NCBI GenBank assembly: GCA_027886175.1
Contig: JAJNNQ010000044.1
Location: forward strand, 62,001-126,000
Direction: 5' to 3'
DNA: 64,000 nucleotides
DNA from: Phylloscopus collybita
Lineage: Eukaryota > Chordata > Aves > Passeriformes > Phylloscopidae
This document shows positions 56,024-64,000 of this stretch, piece after piece. The translations under genes were made by a program, and so were the position numbers. The notes below the pieces were generated by a model. That model did not search any database and was not told where the DNA came from. It saw nothing but the letters and a program-made list of their open reading frames with translations. Position 1 is the stretch's first letter; each line of letters opens with the position of its first letter.

Positions 56024-58800
56024 GACTGCTGACTCTGATCCCCCTCCTTCTGCTGCCCCGGCTGCAGGGCCACCCCGGACACTGGGGTCTGCAGAGAGTC
56101 CGAGCTGGGGACGCTGCTGGCCCTCTGGGGGGTCTGCGCCTGCACGTTGGTGCCCACCGTGGCGCTGGTGGAGAAATTCATGACGCCCATGTTACTGGTG
56201 GTGGTGGTGGTGGAGTAGCTGTTGGCGTTGGTGAAGAAGGCGCCTGAGCTGGCCTGGGACGTGGCCGTGCTGCCTGAGCTGCTGGCAGCCCCCGAGGTGG
56301 CCGGCTGGGAGCTGCTGTCCGGCGAGCCCGAGCTGCTCAGGGTGCCCGTCTGGGACGTGGGGGCCAGGCTGGCGGCCACGCTGTTGACCGGCAGCAGGGT
56401 GATGTTGCCGTTCAGGGCCACGGGCACGTTGGCCACGTACTGGGTCTGCCCGGAGAGGCTGTTGTTGGCCAGCCCCACGCCCTGGATGGGCACGGCCTGC
56501 TGCAGCAGGTTGGGCATGGCGATGAGGTTGCTGCCACCCGCGCGGCTGGTGATGATCTGCTGGTTGGAGCCGGGGATGATCTGCAGCTGCCCCGAGGCAT
56601 CCTGCTGCACGTTCACCTGCGCCGGGGTGGTGGCGAACTGCAGCTGCTGCCCGTCGATGGTCTGGAACTGGGGGATCACCTGGTACTGGATGTTGGGGAT
56701 GACGCCCGGCAGGCCCGTCAGCACCTGCTGGTTCTGCAGGCCGGACGCCGAGGTGACCACGTAGGGCCCGGTGCTGACCGGGCGGCTCTTGGAGGCGTCG
56801 CCGCCGTTGCTGCCGTTGCTGCCCGGCTCCTTGGAGCCCGTGGGGGTGCTGGAGCCCGCCGAGATGATCTGCCAGCCGTTGGCCGACTGGGTGAGCTGGG
56901 CGGCGGCCGCGTTCAGGTCCAGCTCGCCGCTCCCGCCCTGCTGGCCCTGGGAGCTGTTGGAGTTCTCATTGGGAGACTCGATGCGGCTGCAGGTGGCTGC
57001 CAGCAGGGCCAGCGGGGATGGCTGCGACTCCTGGGGATGAGAGGAGGAGTTACCGGGGTGGAAGGCGGCCCGAGGGGCAGGCCCGGAGTGGAGGAAAAAA
57101 AAAAAAACCCACCAAAACCCGGGAAACAAAACAAAACAAAAAAACTTAAAAAGAGAAAACAGGGAGGAGCGTACTCGCAAAAGATAAACACTTCTTCCTG
57201 AACAAACCCACCCACAGCCGGAAAAATACAACTGCCAGGCAAGCGCTGTCAGGCCAGGACAGCCTGAACTCACAGGGAAAAACCTTTTGGGAGGCAGCCT
57301 GCCTGGGAAAGCCAGGAGAGGAGAAGGCTCCTCCACCCCGAAGCCGGGGAATCACCCTGAGGCACAACAAACCCCCCGGAAGCAGGGTCATTCCTGGGCT
57401 CCCCGAGCTGGAGAAGGGCCAGCGGGGGCCGCGGTGTCACTGGGAGCAGGGGAACTGCGAGTTTCCGAGGAGAGCCGGGGAGGAGGGGAAGCCACGGGCG
57501 CTGCTTGGCAGCTCTCACCCTCCTCTTCCTGCCCGCGCTGAAACGCTCGCCTGGGCCCAGCAAACAGCTCGGCCCGGCCCTGGACTTTGCCACGACTTCC
57601 CCGGAGCCAGCGGGGCCGGGCGGGGGCCGATCCTCCCCCCACTCACCTGGGCCTCCCCACCGCCGGCGCTGCTCGTGCTGCTGGCGTCGCCTTCGCCCTT
57701 GTCGGGCTTTACAGCCGACATCTCCTCGGTGCTCTCTTGGTCTGCGCAGGAGGGAAGCGACAGCCCCGGTTAGGGACATTTCGGGGCAGGGCAGCGGCAC
57801 GAGGCCCGGGAGGGCCAGGCAGGGCCCGGAGGGGACACGACGGGCTGGCTCTGGGGGGACCATGTGCTCCCGGAGCAGCCGGGAAGGGGCTGCGAAGAGC
57901 AGGGAGCTGCCAAAGGGGAGCTGGCAGCGGGACAGGGGGGGAGGACCCGGCCCTGCTCCAGGGCCCAGCTCCTCCCCACCCGCTCGGGACACTCCCTGGC
58001 CCCCGCCGAGGTCCTCCCCGAGCCTCCCCCGAGCCTCGCCTGCCGGCCGGGGCACACACCTCCCCGCCCCGGCCCCGCGGATCCACCCCGGGATTCCCCC
58101 GCGCGGGTCCGGCCCGCGGGATCCCCTCCCCGCCCGGGGGCTGCCCCACCCGCGACCCCCCCAGCGCGGGGGTCCCCGCTCCCACCAAATCCTTCCTCTC
58201 CCAGCGCTCAGGAGCCTCCTCATCCTCCGCCGGCCACCGGGGCTGCGCCCCCCGGTCCTGCCCTCATCCCCCGCACCCCTCAGCGGGGTCTGCACTGCGG
58301 AGGGGACGCCGAACAGCCCCCGGCCGCTCACACCTTCCCACGGCCCTCCCGCACGGCCCCCCCCCGCCTCGGCTCCCGCATCCGCCCCCGCAGGGCGCCT
58401 TGCCCGGGAATGGGGGAAAGCCCCCCGGTCCCTGCGCTCGCAGCCGCCCACCCCCACAGCCTCCCCCGCCATCTCGGCGCCCGATCCCCCGGGATCTCGC
58501 CCCCCCCCCCCGCCCCCAGCCCCGATTCCCGGGGCCTCCCCATCACTCCCCGCCGCCCCCTCCTCCGCTCCAGCCCTGCCCGGCGCGGCCGCCGGTCCCT
58601 CCCCCGAGGCCTTCCCCCCTCCCCCGGGTCCCTCCCCCGGCAGGTCCCCCCGGCGCGGCGCGGCGAGGCCCGGCCCGGCGGGGCCCGGCCCGGCGGGGCG
58701 GGGCCGCCTCTGGCCCCTCCGAGCGGGCGGGCGCCGCCGCCTCTGCGTGTGCCCGGGGCCCCGCGCGGCGCTCGGCCCCGGCCCCGTCCTTACCGCTCAT
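46271..58800 (-). CDS. SP1: SP1 transcription factor
   Basis: GC-box-binding C2H2 zinc-finger activator, nuclear. Six coding exons in transcript order: 58794-58800, 57647-57741, 55521-57030, 47479-47647, 46915-47114, 46271-46587. Phases join to 765 residues (human 785). Exon 1 gives only MS plus one base, as in human. The large exon begins [20 protein letters not shown] and holds the two Ser/Thr- and Gln-rich activation regions, with a ten-Gln run before [11 protein letters not shown]. The Btd box CTCPYC is near residue 586. Zinc fingers occupy about 605-629, 635-659 and 665-687, with [24 protein letters not shown] and [12 protein letters not shown] recognition helices identical to human. It ends [13 protein letters not shown]. 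The N-terminal segment before ESQPSP is shorter than in human, and VL replaces SY in finger 2. Intron 3 (47648-55520) is by far the longest in the window. Confidence 0.97.
47275..47418 (+). mobile_element. CR1 LINE fragment (3' end), SP1 intron 3
   Basis: 'ggcacttggggacatgg' and 'cctgatgatctgagggaccc', then 'cttccaacccaaataatccc', match the terminal part of avian CR1. Truncated, in plus orientation and antisense to SP1. Confidence 0.75.
48000..54190 (-). other. SP1 intron 3, nothing coding recognised
   Basis: Lower-GC, largely unique sequence without large minisatellites. No coding exon, RNA gene or intact transposon was recognised. A GA-rich (gga)n stretch follows at 54210-54260. Confidence 0.6.
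54680..54698. promoter_or_regulatory. YY1-like site abutting a TCTCGCGAGA palindrome
   Basis: gccgccatct (reverse complement of the YY1 core aagatggcggc type) runs straight into tctcgcgaga at 54689-54698, a known palindromic core-promoter motif. It lies inside SP1 intron 3, about 830 bp downstream (in SP1 orientation) of the large activation-domain exon. Confidence 0.55.
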
Positions 58801-59480
58801 GGTGCCGGGGCCGGGCCGGGCGCGCGGGGCGGGGCGGGGGCGCGGGCGGGCGAGCGGCCGAACCCGCCGGTGCCGCCGAGGGGCTGCCGAGGGAGGGGCC
58901 GTCCGCCGCGGCCGCAGCCCCGCGCCCCGCCCCCGCCGCCCCCGCAGCCAATGAGCGCCGCGCGGGCCGCCGAGCGACGGGCCGTGCAGCCAATGGGAAG
59001 GGAGGGCGGTGCGGCGCGGGGGGAGAGGAGGGCGTGCGGGCCCCGCCCCCGGCGCCCCGCCCCGTGGGGGAGGGGGAGCGCGGCGGGGCGGCGGCCAATG
59101 GGGGCGCGGGGGGGAGGGGGCGGGCGGCGGCACAGCCAATCAGCGCCCGCGCGGGCTCGCAGGGAGACCCCGTATGGGCGCGGCCGCGGCGGCGCGAGCC
59201 GCGGCGTGATGAGCGTGCCCGGCGGCCAATGGGGCGCGGGAGGCGGGGCGAGGCGGTGACTGGCAGCGCGCAGCACCAGCCGGCTGCGCGGTCCGCGCCG
59301 CGGGGCGGGAGAGGCGTGGATATTGACGTGAGCCCCGGCTAATCCGAGCGCGGAGGCGGCAGCCGCGGTGCGGATCGCGCTCAATCAGCGCGCCGGTCGG
59401 TCTCAAACGGGCCAATGGGCGCCGCGGGGAGGCGGGGCCAGCGGCCGGGCTGCGCCCTTGGGGGGACGACGCGGCGAATG
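58801..59480 (-). promoter_or_regulatory. SP1: SP1 CpG-island promoter with six CCAAT boxes
   Basis: Dense CpG island directly upstream of the SP1 start. CCAAT pentamers (plus strand) start at 58948, 58990, 59095, 59136, 59226 and 59412, most as gccaatgggg or gccaatcagc, the preferred NF-Y context. Several GC boxes (ggggcggg type) lie between them, which would allow SP1 autoregulation. Confidence 0.7.
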
Positions 59481-60700
59481 GCGGAGCCGGCGCCATGTTG
59501 GGTCGGGCTCCCTCAGACCCGGCCGGCCTCCCCCGGGCACTGCTCAGGCTCCCCTCGCCCTCGGTGCCGCGGGTTACGTGCGGCTCATCCCTCCCCGAGT
59601 CCCTGTTCCATGCCACGAGCCGGCTCGGCCCTGTCGCGACAGCCGCCACGGCGCTGCGACACGTCCTCAGGAGCCCGCGGCACTGTGTGAACACCCCCAG
59701 AGCCTTGTCACGACATGGCCCAGCCCTGTCCCGACACAGCGAGCGCCACAGCGGGTAGCCCGGGCCGCCCTTGCCCTGGGAACGTGGCGTGGGGAGTTTT
59801 GGGGCGTTGCGGGATTTGGGGCCAAGACTCTTTATTTTATAGAAAAACGACCGGTTTGGGGGCGGGCGGGGCGCGGCGGGAGAAGATCGCGGCGAGCGAC
59901 ACACCGGGGAGGGGACAAGGGGCACGGAGTGGCTTTGGTCCCGCTTTCCAACATCAAAACCGCCCTCGCCCCGGCCCCAGCCCCGGCCGTGACCTTCCCA
60001 TTTCCCGGCGTTTTCGGCCCAATTCCCGCCCCGCAGCCCGGAAAGGCTCCGCGGCCTCGCCCCCGCACTCCACGGGGCTTGGGGACAACCTGGCCCTGCC
60101 TGGCCCTGCCCTGGCCCCCCAGACCCCCTGGCCCCTCAGTGTCCCCTCAGCGGTGGCACCGGGGCGCAAAAGGGCCCAAGAGGCCCCAGTGCTGTGGGGG
60201 GGGACACCGGGACTGGGGACACCGGGACTGCCCCCATGGCGTCACTGGACCTGAGCCCGGGCTCTGGGGGGTTCGAGGGGGGCCCGGCAGGACCTGCCCC
60301 CAGCAGAGCCCCCCCTTTTTAAACCCCCTCACCCCGTTACTCCCAGTGGGATCCTTGTCCCGGTGACCCCCCTCCAGCAACTCCCACCATGGGAAAATTA
60401 TTTCCCATTAGCACCCCACTGCCCCCAAAGGCCCCATCGGGACTCCCCCAATTAACACCCCCAATTAACCTCTCATTGCCTTCCACTGGGGGCACGTCCC
60501 CAGTACTAAACATTAGCCCTTCACGGTCCCTTCACAGGGACGTGTCCCCAGTGTCGCCAGTACCGACATTAACCCCTCATTGTCCCCCTGCGGGGGGACC
60601 CCCCCAGGGTCCCCGGTGTCCCCGGGCGCCCCCCGGTGGTCGCGGCGGGGCGGTGCCACTCCCCGGCCCGAGGCTTTGCTGCCGCCTGGCGGGGGCGCCC
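59480..60700. other. Intergenic, no gene recognised
   Basis: GC-rich sequence beyond the SP1 island. A short frame starting at the ATG of 'cgccatgttgggtcgg' (59495) has no recognisable family features. Nothing else could be supported. Confidence 0.5.
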
Positions 60701-60714
60701 CAGCGGGACCTGGG

Positions 60715-61190
60715 CAGGGACTGTCAGCGACAGTGCCACCGACTGTCACCGACTGTCAGCGACAGTGCCACCGACTGTCACCGACTGTCAGCGACAGTGC
60801 CACCGATTGTCACCGACAGTGCCACCGACTGTGTCACTGACTGTCGCCGACAGTGTCACCGACAGTGTCACCGACTGTGTCACTGACTGTCACCGACTGT
60901 CACCGACTGTGTCACTGACTGAGTCACTGACTGTGTCACCGACAGTGTCACCGACTGTGTCACTGACTGTCACTGACAGTGTCACCGACTGTGTCACTGA
61001 CTGTCACCGACTGTCACCGACAGTGTCACCGATAGGGTCCTATCACCCGCCAGAGCAGGACCTGGGCAGGGACTGTCACCAACAGTGCCACCGACTGTCA
61101 CCGACTGTCACCGACTGTGTCACCGACAGTGTCACTGACAGGGTCCTGTCACCCGCCAGAGCAGGACCTGGGCAGGGACTGTCACCGACA
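60715..61190. repeat. Inverted-repeat-rich minisatellite, 'cgactgtcac/cgacagtgtc'
   Basis: Over forty units of 9-12 bp alternate between 'cgactgtcac', 'cgacagtgcca', 'cgactgtgtcact' and 'cgacagtgtca'. Since gactgtc and gacagtc are reverse complements, neighbouring units can pair. A longer block, 'cacccgccagagcaggacct' followed by 'gggcagggactgtcacc', occurs at about 61042 and 61150, and its core also at about 60703, marking a higher-order period of roughly 110 bp. Confidence 0.9.
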
Positions 61191-61199
61191 GTCTTGTCC

Positions 61200-63510
61200 C
61201 CAAGGTTCTCACGTCAGGGTGCTATCCTGCCCTGTGTCCCCAAAAGTGTCCCAAATGCTGTCCCAGTCCTGTCCCCGACCCTGTCACTGTCCCTGCGCTC
61301 CCTCTGCTGCTGTCCCCAAGCCTGTCCTGTCCCCATCCGTGTTCCTGTCCGCACTTCCCAGTGGCCGCGTGAGCTCAGGGAGCGGGGACAGGGAACCCTC
61401 AGCCTTCGACTGTGGGCGAACTGGGAGCACTGGGGCGAGCCGGGGGGGTGGCAGCGGGGCCGCTCTGGGGTGCCCCACCCCCGCTGGCACCCCTCGATTG
61501 TCCCCCCGGGTCCCCCCCGCCCCGGCAGGTCGCGGCCGCGGAGGAATCAGGGCGACGCCGGGCGACTCCCAGCAATTTTGGGTTGGGAACCGCAGAAATG
61601 CAGCGCGGCGCGAGCCAGGGCGGCCCGGCCGGGGACAGCGACGGGCGGGGGGGCCGGGGGGTCACAGGGCCTGGGGGCACCGGGGGGAACACCCAGGGCG
61701 GCTTGGGGGCCTCAGGGCTGGGGAGGGGTCGGTAGCAGCCTGGGGGGTCCCAGGGTCAGCTTGGGTGGTCCCAGAATATCGGGGGAGGGGGTGTCTCAGG
61801 AGCGGGGGGAGTCTGGCAGCTTGGGAGGGGGCTCCAGGAGAATTCGCGGTGGTCCCAGGGCTTGGGGGGACGTGGGGTACCCCGGATTTGCATGGAGAGG
61901 GGGGAGTCTTTGGCGGCTTGGAGGGGACACGGGGCACGGTGGCAGCTTCGGGGGGGGGGTCCTCTCGGAACCTGGGGGGGTCCTTCAGCAGCCGGAGGGG
62001 GGGGTCGGGCCCCCGGTGCCGCCCCCGCGGCTGCCGCTGCCACCGCTCTGATGTGGCTTCGGCACCGCAGCGCAATGGGAGCCACATGGCAGGGGGGACA
62101 CGGGGGGAGCGCACGGACTGCGGGGCAGGCTCAGGGTGCCCGCGGCGCTCGGGCCACCCCACAGCCCCCGGGGTCTGCCCGGCTGCCCCAGGGTCTGTCT
62201 GTCCCTGCCGGGGGTCTGTCCCGGCTCGGTGCCCGTGTCCCCCCCCCGGCCCCCCGCAGCCTCCGCAGTTATTTCCGGGGATAATTCCGGGATAATTAAA
62301 GGATGGGAGGAAACACCGGGGCCGTGGGCGCAGCTCAGCCCTGGGGCCACCCTGCCCTGGCTTCCCCGTGGGTGGGAACCCCCCAGCCCCGTTCCGGGTG
62401 CCCCTCTGTCCCTGCAGGACCCTTGACATCCCCAATGTCCCCTTGGGTCCCTCCAGATCCCCCCACGTTCCCCTTGGTCCCCCTGGGTCCCCCGATGTCC
62501 CACTGGGTGCCTTATGATCCCACGGGACCCCCAACCCTCCCCTTGCGCCCCCCATGTCCCTGCGCGTCCCCTGGCCCCTCCTGCCCCCCGCCCCCCTCAC
62601 GCTCCCCCTGCTTTCCTCCTGCCCCCCAGACCCTCCCTGGCCCCCACCTGGGGGGATCACTGGGATGCCGGGGGGGCTCCGAGCAGAGCACGGGGGTGCC
62701 CCTCGTGGGTGGTGCTGAGGGGGGAGCTCCGCCCTGTTCCGAGCTCTCGGAGCCCCCCCGGGCCCGCGGGGCCCGTGGGCGGCCGTGGCCGGCGCACCCA
62801 GCGCGAGGGCTGCGCTATTTCGGGGCCTCCGACCGCAAGGGAAACATCCGGGGGCCGGAGAGGGCGGGCGGGGCAGGGCCGGGCCGGGGGGACACCGGGG
62901 GACACCGCGGCAGGTGAGGGGTGGGGGACGCAGGGGTCGCCCCGGTGCCCCCGGGTTGGGGCCGCATGGCGGTGCGGGGGGCACTGTGGGCTGTGTGTGC
63001 CCATTCCCGGTGTCCGCAGTGCCCGTTCCCCGCGCCCCCCGCACACACACGGAAGAGGTTCGGGGCTGGTTCCGCTTCCCCCCAACCCCGAGGGGCTGCG
63101 GGGCCCCCGGCGTCACCGCGGGGATCGGGGGGGGCGACACTGCCGGGACCACCGTCCTGGACAGGGGGCATCCCCTGGCCCTCGGGACCGGGACGGGGAC
63201 AGGGACCCTCCAGCCCTGCAACCTCTGTCGTGCTGAGACCCCCCAAACCCTTCTCAGGGGCCTGAGACCCCCCAGACCCGTGTCATGGGGCGGCTGAGAT
63301 CCCCCCAGATTTGGGGCAGAGGGGCTGAGCCCCCTCCAACTCGTGTCAGTTCCTGAGCCAGGCTGATAAACGGGGGGGAATGAGGCAGAGGAGGGAAGGA
63401 GGGATGCATGGAGAGAGAGGATGGACAGACGGACGGCGGCTGGCCGGCTGCCCGGGGCCGGAGCCCCCCCGCTCCGTGTCCCCCCCGCCCTGGCGAGGTC
63501 CCGGCGTCCG
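61200..63510. other. Intergenic, no gene recognised
   Basis: GC-rich sequence with long but featureless open frames, scattered CpG and a copy of 'actgggagcactggg' near 61422. No splice-supported or family-recognisable exon was found. Confidence 0.5.
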
Positions 63511-63516
63511 GCCGGG

Positions 63517-63524
63517 TATAAATA
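63517..63524 (+). promoter_or_regulatory. Orphan TATA box, possibly of the next gene (SP7 by synteny)
   Basis: tataaata sits in 'ccgggtataaataccggg' and is followed by a GC-rich stretch where transcription could start near 63548. No coding exon recognisable as SP7 lies between here and the window end, so the link to SP7 rests only on human gene order. Confidence 0.4.
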
Positions 63525-64000
63525 CCGGGTAATTGCGGGGGCCCGGCGCGGCCGCGGGGCCGTGGGCGGCTGAGCCCGGCGCCGCCCTGTAATCAGCCCC
63601 CGCCGCCGCCCCCCCGCGCGGCCGCCGCGCTTTGAAGGGTCCCGGGGCACACGGGGGGGTCCCCACGGCCCCCAAGCCGGGGAGAGACCCCCACCCCAAT
63701 TGACACCCCCATCCCAGCCCCGGCCGTTCGGGCAGCGCCAGACCCGCCCCCCCAATGAACCGGACCCTGGTGGGCGATGCTGGTGGGAGTGAAACCCCCC
63801 AAAAAATCCATGGGGTGGCCCCCCCCCAATGCCACGCCGGGCTGGCTGAGGAGGAGGAGGGCTGGAGTGGCCGTCCCAGTTTGCTCCCAGTTTGTGGGCA
63901 GTGGAAGCCCCAGCGAGGGGGGGCCGGTGGTTGTGGCCTTCGGCGGCGCCGGCGGCTGCGGAGCGGAAAGCCCTGACTCAGGGCTGGGAAAGCGCCCCGC

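Noticed and set aside
59495..59758. Short frame MLGRAPSDPAG... divergent from SP1
   Set aside because: It has a reasonable ATG context but no recognisable family, splice site or poly(A) signal. It is more likely open by chance in the CpG island shore.
59828..59842. A/T-rich 'ctttattttatagaaa' that could read as a minus-strand TATA box or AATAAA
   Set aside because: It is about 1 kb upstream of the SP1 start with no associated exon on either strand. The evidence is too weak to annotate.
60636..62051. Long plus-strand open frame through the gactgtcac array
   Set aside because: The frame exists because the repeat unit length and content avoid stops. The translation is repetitive, with no domain or splice support.

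Overview
This window is vertebrate nuclear DNA, almost certainly avian. It is very GC-rich and full of G/C-biased minisatellites, introns are short, and two CR1 LINE 3' ends (near 25.3-25.4 kb and 47.3-47.4 kb) carry the usual avian CR1 tail. The gene set and relative orientations match human 12q13.13 read in reverse: ATF7, NPFF, TARBP2, MAP3K12, PCBP2, PRR13, AMHR2, SP1. This looks like a GC-rich avian microchromosome. A songbird is my guess, from the repeated 'tactgggagcactggg' word, but species cannot be fixed from this sequence. Genes were recognised by comparing translated exons with remembered human proteins, and exon ends were set by splice consensus plus phase arithmetic. Exon coordinates are hand-derived and may be off by 1-2 bases.

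Layout. 1-2045: end of ATF7 (+), an intron full of minisatellites then the last coding exon. 2046-~5590: its likely 3'UTR, with a 420-bp C-rich tandem array. 6.5-7.4 kb: NPFF (+), a compact three-exon neuropeptide precursor. 7.5-12.5 kb: TARBP2 (-), nine coding exons with four different minisatellites in its introns. 12.5-15.4 kb: head-to-head promoter region between TARBP2 and MAP3K12, with a ZNF143-like inverted repeat, GC boxes, CRE-like sites, an RFX X-box palindrome and a Z-DNA-prone tract. 15.4-22.2 kb: MAP3K12/DLK (+), thirteen coding exons. 22.3-36.7 kb: PCBP2 (-), thirteen shared coding exons and two alternative terminal exons. 37.0-38.2 kb: PRR13 (-). 38.4-42.9 kb: AMHR2 (-), the anti-Mullerian hormone type II receptor. 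43.2-58.8 kb: SP1 (-), six coding exons and a ~3-kb 3'UTR. 58.8-59.5 kb: SP1 CpG-island promoter with six CCAAT boxes. 59.5-64 kb: no recognised coding gene; it holds an inverted-repeat-rich minisatellite and an orphan TATA box at 63517 that may belong to the next gene (SP7 is expected from human gene order).

Most of these genes do not share a pathway. They are a conserved neighbourhood of RNA-binding proteins (TARBP2 in Dicer/RISC loading, PCBP2 in poly(C) binding), signalling proteins (MAP3K12, AMHR2, NPFF) and transcription factors (ATF7, SP1). NPFF/TARBP2 and MAP3K12/PCBP2 are convergent pairs with poly(A) signals about 140 and 80 bp apart.

Most notable observations: PCBP2 has two alternative terminal exons, one giving the canonical short C-terminus and the other a ~110-residue tail that resembles PCBP4's. 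NPFF has lost its first RFamide peptide (Phe and the Gly-Arg amidation/cleavage site) but keeps the second. A complete-looking AMHR2 kinase is present, although its 5' and 3' ends are unresolved.
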